This document shows positions 15,913 to 25,025 of a stretch of 64,000 bases of DNA, piece by piece. This DNA comes from DATKRB01 sp963794215 (GTDB taxonomy: Bacteria; Actinomycetota; Acidimicrobiia; Acidimicrobiales; RAAP-2). Location of the stretch: the NCBI GenBank assembly GCA_963794215.1, contig CAWCCQ010000008.1, positions 1 through 64,000 on the forward strand. The letters run 5' to 3'. The notes beneath the pieces are model-generated. The model ran no database searches. It saw only the letters and a program-made list of their open reading frames with translations, and was not told where the DNA came from. A program made the position numbers and the translations under genes. Within the stretch, counting starts at the first letter, position 1, and every line of letters begins with the position of its first letter.

Positions 15913-16552
15913 TGGTTGGTGCTCCCTTCGTGACGACCCACGTTGAGTACTGCCGCACGATATGGACGGCTTGTCCCGTGTTCGTCCCTAGGGTGTCCCT
16001 GGGCCGAGGTGCCCCCGGACCGCGAGTGCTCAGGGGACCTGTTTGGCCAGATTGGGCACACCGCCATGGCGTCGAGCGGCGCCGGCCGCCCGAGCAGGAC
16101 GTCCTCCCTCGGGCACTAAGGGTGGCCACCGACCGGATCATCCGAGACACGACGGGGGAGCACCGCTTTGAGCGCCGATTTCTCGAAATGGGCCGCCGCT
16201 GGTCGAGTCCCTGCAGGTTCCGCTTGCGGAACCTGCCAGTGTGTCTCCGATCCTTCGGTGAGCGGTAGCGATCCGATATTGAGGGAATGCATCGTCGTAG
16301 AGACGATGGCGATATTCGTCGTTCTGGTCGATTAGATGGTCGGCAGCCGCGGGTGTGGCGTGATGGCAGTGGTCGGGGTCTAGATGGCTCGTGTTGCCGG
16401 AACCGGGCGCGGCCGGGCACGCGCTCATTGAAGGCGGCCACCGCTGGTCTGACCCGCGAGCGGGGTGACGTCCACTTCTCCTTCGAGCGGGCAATCGGCA
16501 GTGGGCGCCCCAGCTCGAAAGTTTGCAACGTTGGTTAGGAACGAGCGAGCGG
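15913..16552. other. Intergenic region, about 640 bp
   Basis: No gene is supported. An 11-bp perfect inverted repeat, GCAGGTTCCGC-TT-GCGGAACCTGC, lies at 16213-16236. The left end should hold the promoter of the peptidase gene. Confidence 0.4.
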
Positions 16553-16583
16553 AAGAACGGCCCCCTATCAGGGGGCCGTTCTT
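16553..16583. terminator. Intrinsic terminator
   Basis: AAGAACGGCCCCCT (16553-16566) pairs perfectly with AGGGGGCCGTTCTT (16570-16583) across a 3-nt loop. It lies 15 bp beyond the end of the ssb-like gene on the minus strand. Confidence 0.75.
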
Positions 16584-16597
16584 CGGATCGGAGCTGC

Positions 16598-16920
16598 TCA
16601 GGCCACGCTGGCCTGGTCTTCCTTGCGAGGAGGGTCGACGAAGACCAGGTTCTCGGCGAGGACCTCGTGCTTGGAGTGCTTGGTCCCCTGGGCATCAGCC
16701 CATTCGGAGTACCGCAGCGACCCGGTGACGATGACCCGTCGGCCCTTTTTCAAGTGCTCGACCACGATCTCGCCCAAGCCGTTGAAGGCGGCCACGTAGA
16801 CGTAGTCGGTCACGTCTGATCCTCGCCGGTCGATGGCCAAGCGAATTTCGCCGGGGCGTTCTCGTTGAACGGGGATTCGGGGTCCTTGGTCAATCGTCCC
16901 ATGACGGTGAGCTGGTTCAT
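16598..16920 (-). pseudogene. Single-stranded DNA-binding protein (ssb-like), one frameshift
   Basis: ATG 16920 follows AAGGAGGAAAGCA. The first frame gives MNQLTVMGRLTKDPESPFNE, then after a 1-nt slip near 16845 (AAATTCGC) the second gives LAIDRRGSDVTDYVYVAAFN, VVEHLKKGRRVIVTGSLRY and HEVLAENLVFVD. These are the OB-fold strands of SSB. The joined length is about 107 aa and lacks the acidic Gly/Pro tail of chromosomal SSB, as seen in plasmid and ICE copies. Its neighbour is an ardC remnant, consistent with the leading region of a lost conjugative element. Confidence 0.7.
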
Positions 16921-17209
16921 TGCTTTCCTCCTTGGTAAGTGGTGTTGCTGACGCAACCAGATGGCGCCCGCGGAAAGGGCGAGGTCAAGGGTCTGCCACT
17001 AGTGGATCGATCCGGAAATCTCCGATTTCTGGGCGACCCTTGACCCCGTCCGAACCGGTGCACGCTCGGTGAAGACAGCAACAACGCCACTGACCAGTCG
17101 TGGGGAGCAGGAGCGTCACCGTAGGGAGGTCGGTGGGGAAGTCCCCGGTACGTTCGAAGTCTGTGGCCTGCACCTATGCGATCCCACTCGGCGGCTTGGC
17201 AAGGCGCAC
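16921..17209. other. Gap between ssb and the ardC remnant
   Basis: About 290 bp without a supported gene. A 5' AAGGAGG for ssb lies at the left end. Overlapping open frames here are shadows of the frameshifted ardC. Confidence 0.3.
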
Positions 17210-17525
17210 CTACGTAGGCGTGAGGATGGCGTCGATGATCGACCGGGCACAGGTGATGACCCGCTCGGCACTGGAACGGACGAGCTCGAGATCACCTCCC
17301 GACCATCTGGCGATGTACGGAAGCTGTAGCCGTCGGCACTGATCCCGAAGTGCTCGCAGACGAGGTAGGCGACGCTCTCGGCTTCGACCTCGTTGCGGTC
17401 CCGGGCGTGCCGGAGCTCGTCGGTGTCGTGGAGGAGCACGTGCCCGAGCTCGTGGGCGAGGGTCTTGAGGGCTTGGGCTTCGCTCACGTCGCTCCGTACC
17501 GTGACGGTCCGGGCCAAGAACATTG
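17210..17525 (-). pseudogene. ArdC-like antirestriction protein, C-terminal remnant
   Basis: RTVTVRSDVSEAQALKTLAH, ELGHVLLHDTDELRHARDR and VEAESVAYLVCEHFGISADG run to about 17,325. A second frame continues YIARWSGGDLELVRSSAERV to the stop at 17210. It closely parallels the C-terminal half of the intact ArdC at 52114-52959 (HELAHVLL, EVEAESVAFLVCQSVG, YIAHWSNGD). The HELGH zincin motif is present, but the N-terminal DNA-binding half is missing and there is an internal frameshift, so it is not functional. Confidence 0.75.
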
Positions 17526-17916
17526 ATCGTCGTCGAGCGAGCGGAGCCGTGATCGGTCTCGGTGTTGCGCGGGGCGATAGGGGAACATCGATATTGAACC
17601 CTGTGGCTCAAGTCGAACGAAGGACCACGATTCGCCTCACGATGCTGGGAATCAGTTGCTGAGCCGGACGAGGGGGTGCGATCGCCAGGTCTTGGCGACG
17701 GCAGATCACCACGGACGACCCTCAAATAGGTGCCGGTGTCGTAGATGGCCGGTGACCGCCATGGCGCGAAGATCGCCAGTAGGCACCGGCTGGCTCTCCG
17801 CTTCCATGCAGGGAGTGAGAACAGGGTCATGATGCCCTCGAGATCCAACAGACGACTGATACCGACATCGGAAGTCAGTGCGTTCCGACGTTAGCAATTC
17901 CGGAATGTTGTTGACC
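17526..17916. other. Non-coding remnant left of IS630
   Basis: About 390 bp with no gene supported by motif, start or homology. It probably belongs to the same eroded element as ardC and ssb. Confidence 0.3.
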
Positions 17917-17918
17917 TA

Positions 17919-19068
17919 GTGATCCGTCGCTGAAATAGCCTGGCGGGCTATGGTGGCAACATGCCAGTGATGACTGCAGAACCGTTGGCGATGTCACGTA
18001 GCGATCGGCGCGAGCTCGAGCGGCTGGCTCGCTCGACGTCGCTGCCGCACCGCACCGTGCGCCAGGCCAAGGCGTTGTTGTGGGCGGCCGACGGTGTGGC
18101 CAACGAGGAGATCGCTCGGCGCTGCGAAGTGGACGCCGATACGGTGCGCCGTTGGCGTCAACGCTTCGAGGACCAAGGCGTCTCGGGCGTGGGGGCGATT
18201 GCCAAAGGCCGAGGGCGCAAGTCCTGGCTGCCCGAGGGCACCGTTGCTGAAGTGGTGAGACTTACCAACACGACGACACCGCCGGACGGATCGACGCAAT
18301 GGTCGACGCGCACCTTGGGCGAGTATTTGGGCGTCGGCAAAGACACCGTGGCCCGGATCTGGCGGGACCACAACCTCAAGCCCTGGCAGGTGACGACCTT
18401 CAAGGTATCCAACGACCCGCACTTCGAGGACAAGCTCGTCGACGTCGTCGGCCTCTACATGAACCCACCTCGAGCGCGCCGTCGTGTTCAGCTTCGACGA
18501 GAAGACCCAGGTCCAGGCGCTCGATCGCACCCAGCCCTCGTTGCCGATGAAGCCCGGGCGTGCTGGCACCATGACCCATGACTACAAGCGTCATGGCACC
18601 GTCGACCTCTTCGCCGCCCTCAACATCGCCACCGGCGAGGTGATCACGGACTACCGCAAGCGCCACACCGCGGCCGACGTTCTGGCCTTCTTCAAGAAGA
18701 TCGACCGAGCGGTCCCCAAGCGCTACGACATCCATGTCGTCTTAGACAACCTCTCGGCGCACATGGCACCCGAGGTGACCGAGTGGTTGGCCGAGCCGGC
18801 CCAGGCGCGCTGGCATCTGCACTTCACGCCGACCAGTTCGAGTTGGCTCAACCTCGTCGAGCGTTGGTTTGCCCTGCTCACCGACAAGCGCCTGCGCCGC
18901 GGCGTCTTCGGCAGTCTCAAGGAACTCACGGCCGCCATCCGCCTCTGGGCCAAGCACTGGAACGAGGACCCCAAACCGTTTCTATGGACCAAGGCAGCCG
19001 ACGAGATCATTGAGAAGGTCCGTCGAGGACGGGCCGCACTCCACCAGGTCAATTCCGCGACGGGTCAC
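17919..19068 (+). mobile_element. IS630-family insertion sequence, copy 1
   Basis: Terminal inverted repeats GTGATCCGTCGCTGAAAT (17919-17936) and its near-complement AATTCCGCGACGGGTCAC (19051-19068) flank a transposase. TA dinucleotides at 17917-17918 and 19069-19070 are the target duplication typical of this family. The length is 1150 bp. Confidence 0.85.
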
Positions 19069-19071
19069 TAG
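17961..19071 (+). pseudogene. IS630 transposase with a +1 frameshift
   Basis: The first frame (MPVMTAEPLAMSRSDRREL) has an HTH region (NEEIARRCEVDADTVRRWRQ) and runs to DVVGLYMNPP. The second frame then gives VVFSFDEKTQVQALDRTQPS, VVLDNLSAHMAPEVTEWL and FTPTSSSWLNLVERWFALL, carrying the D..D..E catalytic residues. The break is at 18470-18476 (CCACCTCGAGCGC). The intact neighbour copy reads NPPNGAVVYCVDEKSQ across the same point. Some IS630 members use programmed frameshifting, but there is no obvious slippery heptamer here. Confidence 0.75.
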
Positions 19072-20174
19072 TGTCCTCCGCCGTTAATTCGTTGTAGAAG
19101 TCGACCGAGCTTTTCGAGGATCTGGTCGGCGGTCTTGGTCCAGAGAAATGGACTCGGGTTCTCGTTCCACGCTGCGATCCATGCTCGGATGTCGGCTTCG
19201 AGCGCGTGCACGGAACGGTGATCGCTGCGTTGGAGCAGATCCGCGGTGATGTAGGCGAAGAACCGTTCGACTTGGTTGATCCAACTCGAGTACGTCGGGG
19301 TGTAGTGCACGTGGAACCGGGGGTGCTTGTCGAGCCAGGCCTTCACTGCCGGGGACTTATGCGTGCCGTAGTTGTCACAGACGAGGTGGACATCGAGGCC
19401 GTCGGGGACAACGGTGTCGATCTTTGCGAGGAACTTCTTGAACTCGATGCTGCGGTGTCGGCGGTGCAGGCTCGAGATGACCGACCCATCGGTGGTGTTG
19501 AACGCCGCGAACAAGCTCGTCGTGCCGTGGCGGAGGTAGTCGTGCGTGCGCTTCTCGGGCATGCCCGGCATCATGGGAAACGCGGGCTGGGAGCGGGCGA
19601 GCGCTTGGACCTGGCTCTTTTCGTCGACGCAGTAGACAACGGCACCGTTGGGGGGGTTCAAGTACAACCCAACGACGTCGTAGACCTTGTCCACGAACAG
19701 GGGGTCGTTGGAGAGCTTGAACCCTTCGGCTCGGTGGGGCTTCAGCTCAAAGGCCTTCCAAATCCGCCCGACCGTCGAAGCCGACAGACCGGACCGCTCG
19801 GCCATCTTCGACCTCGACCAGTGCGTCGCGTGCTCAGGCGTCGACTCGAGCGTCGTGACGACCACGTCTTCGACCTGCTCGGCGGTCACCGTTGGTGGCC
19901 GCCCCGGGCGGGGATCATCAACGAGACCGTCCAAGCGGGACTCGACAAAGCGCGCTCGCCACTTGCCGACCGTTGGCTGGGACACTCCCTCGTGCTCGGC
20001 AACGGCTTTGTTCGACAAGCCCTGCGCACAGCCGAGGATGATCCGCGAGCGCAACGCCAAGGCCTGTGAGGACTTGTGTCGTCGAGCCCACCGCACAAGC
20101 TGATCGTGCTCCTCGGCCCTAAGTACGAGTAACGCCGTCGGTCGACCAGTCCGTGCCATGCACCATCGTATCAC
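19068..20174 (-). CDS. IS630-family transposase, intact
   Basis: The product is 368 aa. The N-terminal HTH regions (LSNKAVAEHEGVSQPTVGKW) and the DDE domain are complete: VVYCVDEKSQVQALARSQ, HLVCDNYGTHKSPAVKAWL and YTPTYSSWINQVERFFAYI, with Asp, Asp and Glu in place. It lies on the opposite strand to copy 1. The start at 20174 sits about 30 bp inside the terminal repeat. It is the likely source of transposition activity at this locus. Confidence 0.9.
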   Translation of the reverse strand: MIRWCMARTGRPTALLVLRAEEHDQLVRWARRHKSSQALALRSRIILGCAQGLSNKAVAEHEGVSQPTVGKWRARFVESRLDGLVDDPRPGRPPTVTAEQVEDVVVTTLESTPEHATHWSRSKMAERSGLSASTVGRIWKAFELKPHRAEGFKLSNDPLFVDKVYDVVGLYLNPPNGAVVYCVDEKSQVQALARSQPAFPMMPGMPEKRTHDYLRHGTTSLFAAFNTTDGSVISSLHRRHRSIEFKKFLAKIDTVVPDGLDVHLVCDNYGTHKSPAVKAWLDKHPRFHVHYTPTYSSWINQVERFFAYITADLLQRSDHRSVHALEADIRAWIAAWNENPSPFLWTKTADQILEKLGRLLQRINGGGH

Positions 20175-20205
20175 ACTTATATAACTAATTAATGATGGGC
20201 GCCAC
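19071..20205 (-). mobile_element. IS630-family insertion sequence, copy 2
   Basis: The left end GTGTCCTCCGCCGTTAATTC and the complement of the right end, GTGGCGCCCATCATTAATTA, form an imperfect inverted repeat of about 30 bp. TA at 19069-19070 and 20206-20207 is the duplication, and the left TA is shared with copy 1. Length 1135 bp; it differs in sequence and orientation from copy 1. Confidence 0.8.
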
Positions 20206-20206
20206 T

Positions 20207-20565
20207 AGGCACTGCCCAGGGCATGCCTAGGCAGTGCCTTGCCGCAACCGCAACTCTGTCGCGAAGCTGCAGCGCACGGCCGCTCGCGTCCGCGCCGCCA
20301 TGCCTATTCTGCATACGCAGGCTGCCTACTTAACTGGCGCCGTCCCAGGTCGAGGGCCCCAGAAACTCGACGGGACCGCGACCCCAAGTGACTACGAGCT
20401 ATTGGCCCAGCGGGTCAGGCTGTGCATTCGTGACCGTGTCGGTTTGATCGGTCCGGGTTGGTAGTGCTGGATCCCCCAAGCGGCGGGGGTGTGGCACTAC
20501 TGACGCGGCTTACCAGGCGGGCCACACTGGTGGGAGAGTCCTAGTTCCAGGAGGAAACGTCGAGC
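20207..20565. repeat. Dispersed palindromic repeat copy and promoter region
   Basis: AGGCACTGCC (20207-20216) pairs with GGCAGTGCCT (20230-20239). The stretch to about 20,325 is related to 25,474-25,593: both hold CAGGGCATGC near the left and CTGCATACGCA at the right, with scattered matches between. The IS630 copy inserted at the TA of its left arm. The rest, to 20,565, is the upstream region of the kinase gene, with CAGGAGGAAAC as its ribosome-binding site. Confidence 0.5.
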
Positions 20566-21843
20566 GTGTCAGTGGCACTGGCCAAGGTCAACAAGGTCGG
20601 CCGGTTCCGGCTGTTGGGGTGGACGTTCGTGTTGACCGGGATGGGCCTGGTCGGCCTCGGTTTGGCGTCGCTGCTCGTGGCGGTGGTAGTGCTCATCTCA
20701 GTATGGGTCGGGGTGCCGCTCACGTTGTGGACGCTGACGCGGGTGCACGACTTCGCAAATTGGCACCGGACATGTTTCGCCCGTCTGGTCGGGGTCGAGA
20801 TTCCCCGCCCCTACCTTCCGGTCCCCGAGCGTGGCTGGCTGGGCCGGCTGAGAGCGGCGAACCGCGACCCGGCGAACTGGCGTGACGCAGCATGGCTGCT
20901 GGTCAACGGGACCGTCGGGAAAACCTTGCCCATGTTCTCGTTCTGCTTGTTCCTCGGCGGAGTGTTCTACCTGTTGCTACCGGCGATCTGGCCTCTGGCG
21001 CCTGGGGTTTTCAATGGCAACTGGGGGCTGTTCACCATGCACGACCAGGCGACCAGCTTTCTGGCCATGCCCTTCGGAGCGGCCGGGCTCCTGTTGTGGT
21101 GGTGGTTGACGCCGGCCCTGGTGCGTGCCGACGCCTGGCTGGCTCGGTGGCTGCTGGCTCCCACCGAGCGGTCCAAGCTGGCCGGCCGCGTGGAGCATCT
21201 GACGGCGTCGAGAGCCGACACGGTCGACGCTCAGGCGGCGGAACTGCGCCGGGTCGAGCGGGACCTGCACGACGGTGCTCAGGCCCGACTGGTCGGGGTG
21301 GGTATGAGCCTGGGCATGGCCGACGAGATGTTGGAGACGAACCCGGCCGAAGCGCGCCGGCTGCTGGGCGAGGCCCGAGACGCGACCGGCGCCGCCCTGG
21401 CCGAGCTGCGTGATCTGGTCCGCGGCATCCACCCGCCGGTCCTGGCCGACCGGGGACTCGACGCGGCCGTCCAGGCGGTGGTCCTAGCCGTGCCGATCCC
21501 GGTCGCGTTGAGCGTTGACCTCCCCCCCGAAGGGCTGCCGCCGCCGGTGGAATCAGCGGCTTACTTCGCCGTCGCGGAGGTCTTGGCCAACCTGGTCAAG
21601 CACAGCGAGGCGGGGACCGGCTGGATACGAATCGAGTACCGGGACGGCACCCTGTCGATGGTGGTCGGTGACAACGGCAAGGGCTGCGCCGACCCCGAGC
21701 GGGGGACCGGCCTGCGGGGTATCGAGCGCCGCCTGGGAGCGTTCGACGGGACGCTGGAGGTCTCGAGCCCGCCCGGTGGCCCTACCGTGGTGGTCATGGA
21801 GGTGCCGTGCGAGCCGTCATCGCTGAAGACCTCGCCCTCCTGA
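20566..21843 (+). CDS. Sensor histidine kinase (NarL/LuxR-type partner)
   Basis: The product is 425 aa from GTG 20566. The N-terminal half holds membrane segments (WTFVLTGMGLVGLGLASLL; VVVLISVWVGVPLTLWTL; FCLFLGGVFYLLLPAIWPL; AAGLLLWWWLTPALV) in the arrangement of actinobacterial Sensor-domain kinases. A HisKA_3 dimerisation helix follows, with the phospho-accepting His in RRVERDLHDGAQARLVGVG. The HATPase domain has EVLANLVKHSEAG (N box), VVGDNGKGC (G1) and GTGLRGIERRLGAFDG (G2). It overlaps the response-regulator gene by 37 nt. Confidence 0.9.
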   Translation: MSVALAKVNKVGRFRLLGWTFVLTGMGLVGLGLASLLVAVVVLISVWVGVPLTLWTLTRVHDFANWHRTCFARLVGVEIPRPYLPVPERGWLGRLRAANRDPANWRDAAWLLVNGTVGKTLPMFSFCLFLGGVFYLLLPAIWPLAPGVFNGNWGLFTMHDQATSFLAMPFGAAGLLLWWWLTPALVRADAWLARWLLAPTERSKLAGRVEHLTASRADTVDAQAAELRRVERDLHDGAQARLVGVGMSLGMADEMLETNPAEARRLLGEARDATGAALAELRDLVRGIHPPVLADRGLDAAVQAVVLAVPIPVALSVDLPPEGLPPPVESAAYFAVAEVLANLVKHSEAGTGWIRIEYRDGTLSMVVGDNGKGCADPERGTGLRGIERRLGAFDGTLEVSSPPGGPTVVVMEVPCEPSSLKTSPS

Positions 21844-22451
21844 GGGACGGGCTCACCCGGCTACTGGCTGCCCACGACTTCGAAGTCGTAGCAGCGGTCG
21901 AGGACGGCCCCTCGGTGCTGCCGGCGTTGATCAAGCACCGGGCTGATGTGGCCGTGCTCGACGTGCGTTTGCCGCCGACGTTCACCAACGAGGGGCTGCT
22001 GGCTGCCATCGAGGCTCGTCGGCAGGTGCCCGGCCTGCCGATCCTGGTGCTCTCGCAGTATGTCGAGCCGCTGTACGCCCGCGAGCTGCTCTCGGACCGC
22101 ACCGGCGGTATCGGCTACCTGCTCAAAGACCGGGTGATGAACGTCGGCCAGTTCACCGACGCACTACACCGGGTTGCCGCCGGTGGCACGGTCATGGATC
22201 CCGAGGTCGTCTCCCAGCTCCTCACCAAGAGAAGCAGCGACGAACCGCTTGGCAGGCTCACAGCCCGCGAGCGCGAAGTGTTGGCGCTGGTGGCTGAAGG
22301 CCGCTCGAACGCTGCGGTGGCGGGACGGCTGGTCGTGTCGGAGAAGGCGGTCAGCAAGCACATCGCAAACATCTTCCTCAAACTCGACCTGGCTCCTTCC
22401 GACGATGACAACCGCCGAGTCATGGCCGTGCTGGCTTACCTGAACTCCTGA
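21807..22451 (+). CDS. LuxR/NarL-family response regulator
   Basis: The product is 214 aa from GTG 21807. The receiver has the acidic pair in VIAEDLALLRDGL, the phosphorylatable Asp in VAVLDVRLPP, and the conserved Lys in YLLKDRV. The C-terminal HTH (LTAREREVLALVAEGRSNAA, VSEKAVSKHIANIFLKLDL) is typical NarL. It is coupled to the kinase gene and followed 45 bp later by an MMPL exporter, so the pair probably controls that transporter. Confidence 0.92.
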   Translation: MRAVIAEDLALLRDGLTRLLAAHDFEVVAAVEDGPSVLPALIKHRADVAVLDVRLPPTFTNEGLLAAIEARRQVPGLPILVLSQYVEPLYARELLSDRTGGIGYLLKDRVMNVGQFTDALHRVAAGGTVMDPEVVSQLLTKRSSDEPLGRLTAREREVLALVAEGRSNAAVAGRLVVSEKAVSKHIANIFLKLDLAPSDDDNRRVMAVLAYLNS

Positions 22452-22495
22452 CCCGACCCGCGGGGGTAGACGTAGCTCCCCCGCAAAGACTGGTC

Positions 22496-24742
22496 GTGGC
22501 ACCATCGTCGCGAGAAGCGGCGATCCTTAGCGTTGAACGGGTGATCTTCGCCCCGCAACGCCATCGAGATCAGGCCCGACCCGATAACCGGGACCAGGGT
22601 CTCGGCCGACTGGCCCGTGTGCTGCTCCGGCACCGCAAGACGGTCGGCCTGTTCTGGGTAGTGGTTGGCATCGTCGGTATCGCCCTTGTCGGCTCGATCA
22701 CGGGGCGGTTCTCCTCGACCACGACGCTGCCGGGCCTACCCAGCTATCGGGCCAGTCAGACGATCGTGCACACCTATGGCAACGGCGGCAACAACAACGC
22801 TGCCGTCGCGGTCGTCACGCTCCCCGCCGGCCAGCGCGTCGACACCCCGGCCGGAACGAGCGAGGTCCGCTCGGTCTTCGCCGCCCTTGACGCCGACCGC
22901 TCGCTGCGGGTGGTGTCCTACGCCACGGTCCATGATCGCCGGCTGATCAGCTCGGACGGGCGAGCGGCGATCGGGCTGGTGTTCGGCCCCAGCAACGCGC
23001 CGACCTCTGCCCAGGTCGCTACCCGAATGCGGAATGCCGCGCCCTCAGGAGTCACTGTCGCCGCCACCAGTCTCAGCGATCTGTATAACGCACCGGGCAG
23101 CGGCGGCACCGGGGTGCTGGGAGAGCTCGCCATCGGAGCCATCGGCGCCCTTGTCGTACTGGTCCTCATCTTCGGATCGTTCCTCGCCGTCATCCCTCTC
23201 ATCATCGCCGCCGTATCGATCCTCGGCACCTTCCTCGCCCTCGGGGCCATCACCACCGTTGCCGACGTCAGCCAACTTGTCGAGTACCTGGTCGCCCTCA
23301 TCGGCCTCGGCGTCGCCATCGACTACTCCCTCCTCATCGTCACCCGCTGGCGAGAGGAACGGGACCGGGGCCGCTCCAATGACGACGCGGTCGTGGTCGC
23401 CCTGACCACCGCCGGGCGGGCGGTGGCCTTCAGCGGGGCCACCGTCGGGGTCGGGCTCCTGGCCCTGGTCCTCCTGCCGATCCCCTTCCTGCGCAGCCTC
23501 GGCTACGGCGGCCTGCTCATCCCCGTCGTCACCATCATCGCCGCAGTAACCCTGCTACCGGTGCTGCTCTCCGCATGGGGCCCGCGCCTGGACCGCAGGA
23601 CCCGGCGGGCGGCACGCCGCCACCAGGTCAACGTGGGCAGACCGAGCCGAACCTGGGCGGCATGGACCGCGACGGTCATCCGCCACCGCCTGCTCGCCAT
23701 CGGGGCTGCTGTCATCGTCCTCGGCGTCTTGACCGGTTTCGCGTTCACCCTCCGGGTCGGCGAGGCACGACCCACCTCCGTGGACCGCTCCGGGACCGCC
23801 GAGACCGGATTACGCACCCTGGAGCGCGCCGGGTTCCCGGTCGCGGCCCTCCAGCCCATCGAAATCCTCGTGCCCGACACCACCAACCCGACCGCACTGG
23901 CGGCCCGGCTCGAGGCGATCCCCGGCGTGGACACCGCCATCGCCCCCACCGGGCCGCAATGGCGACGAGCCGGCACCGCACTGCTCGACGTAATCGCGAG
24001 CTCGCCGACTAGCACCTCGACCGGCAACGCCACCGTCGCCGCCGTGCGGGGCACCGCCGCCCGGTTGGCGCCCGGCTCCCAGGTCGCCGGGGACGGACCC
24101 GACGAAGCCGACTTCGTGCACGCCCTCTATTCCCGGTTCCCCCTCATCGTCGCCGTCGTGGCTCTTGTCAGCCTCCTGGCCCTGACCCGCGCCTTGCGCT
24201 CCGTGGTCCTAGCAGTCAAGGCCGTCGTGCTCAACCTGGTGTCGGTCGGCGCCACCTTCGGGGCGCTGGTGCTCATCTGGCAGCGCGGCTACGGCTCGCA
24301 CGCCATCTGGGGCATCTCCGGGACCGGGGTAATCATCGACTTCGTACCCCTGATCGTCTTCGCCTTCCTCTTCGGCCTGTCGATGGACTACGAAGTGTTC
24401 ATCCTCTCTCGCATCAAAGAAGCCCACGACGCCGGCTGCTCCACCGACGACGCCATCATCGACGGGCTCGGCCACACCGGCCGGCTTGTCACCAGCGCGG
24501 CGCTCATCCTGTTCCTGGCGTTCGCCGCCCTCGCCTCCGCCCCCAGCGTGCCACTCAAAGTCTTCGCCACCGGACTGGGCATCGGGATCGTCCTCGACGC
24601 CACCCTCGTCCGCGCCCTGCTCGTGCCCGCCCTCGTCTCATTGCTTGACCGGTGGAACTGGTGGCAGCCTTTCGGGTATCACGATTACGCCCGGCAAGTT
24701 AGGAACCCACACGCGAAGCCATGCAAAATGAGGGAGGCGTGA
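22496..24742 (+). CDS. MMPL/RND-family exporter
   Basis: The product is 748 aa. Two homologous halves each have one N-terminal helix, a large extracytoplasmic loop (first: RFSSTTTLPGLPSYRASQTI) and a block of five helices. Typical MMPL motifs appear: YLVALIGLGVAIDYSLLIVT in the first block and LFGLSMDYEVFILSRIKEAH in the second, with the conserved Asp-Tyr pairs for proton coupling. The GTG at 22496 is the first in-frame start; one nearer RVLLRHRKTVGLFW is possible. It likely exports a lipid, peptide or drug and is part of the kinase-regulator operon. Confidence 0.88.
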   Translation: MAPSSREAAILSVERVIFAPQRHRDQARPDNRDQGLGRLARVLLRHRKTVGLFWVVVGIVGIALVGSITGRFSSTTTLPGLPSYRASQTIVHTYGNGGNNNAAVAVVTLPAGQRVDTPAGTSEVRSVFAALDADRSLRVVSYATVHDRRLISSDGRAAIGLVFGPSNAPTSAQVATRMRNAAPSGVTVAATSLSDLYNAPGSGGTGVLGELAIGAIGALVVLVLIFGSFLAVIPLIIAAVSILGTFLALGAITTVADVSQLVEYLVALIGLGVAIDYSLLIVTRWREERDRGRSNDDAVVVALTTAGRAVAFSGATVGVGLLALVLLPIPFLRSLGYGGLLIPVVTIIAAVTLLPVLLSAWGPRLDRRTRRAARRHQVNVGRPSRTWAAWTATVIRHRLLAIGAAVIVLGVLTGFAFTLRVGEARPTSVDRSGTAETGLRTLERAGFPVAALQPIEILVPDTTNPTALAARLEAIPGVDTAIAPTGPQWRRAGTALLDVIASSPTSTSTGNATVAAVRGTAARLAPGSQVAGDGPDEADFVHALYSRFPLIVAVVALVSLLALTRALRSVVLAVKAVVLNLVSVGATFGALVLIWQRGYGSHAIWGISGTGVIIDFVPLIVFAFLFGLSMDYEVFILSRIKEAHDAGCSTDDAIIDGLGHTGRLVTSAALILFLAFAALASAPSVPLKVFATGLGIGIVLDATLVRALLVPALVSLLDRWNWWQPFGYHDYARQVRNPHAKPCKMREA

Positions 24743-24770
24743 GCAACAGCCGGCCTGGTTAGACCCTCGG

Positions 24771-25025
24771 ATGCCAAAAGCGGCGCATCGAACATGTCCA
24801 TCATGCGGATCGGTGAGCACCGGGGCTGAAGTCGACCCCAATAGACGGGTGCTTGTTTGTGACCTCTGCGGCGCCGTCACTCCCTTTCGCCTCCTGCCTC
24901 CGCTGCTCTTACTGACGGGAGCTAGTGGAGCCGGCAGGACCACCCTCTACCGCGGACCCCACCACAGGGCGGGCGGCTCGCGACAGATGCAGTCACCCTT
25001 TTCGAAGTCGCTCATTCCGAGTTGA
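24771..25025 (+). pseudogene. Zinc-ribbon P-loop protein, truncated
   Basis: MPKAAHRTCPSCGSVSTG, DPNRRVLVCDLCGAV and LLLLTGASGAGRTTLYR give a CxxC..CxxC ribbon followed by a Walker A motif. Actinobacterial relatives continue into a shikimate-kinase-like P-loop domain of about 150 more residues. Here the homology stops just after TTLYR and the frame closes at 25025. Downstream sequence does not resume the family. It is a 3'-truncated gene next to a repeat-rich non-coding region. Confidence 0.65.
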
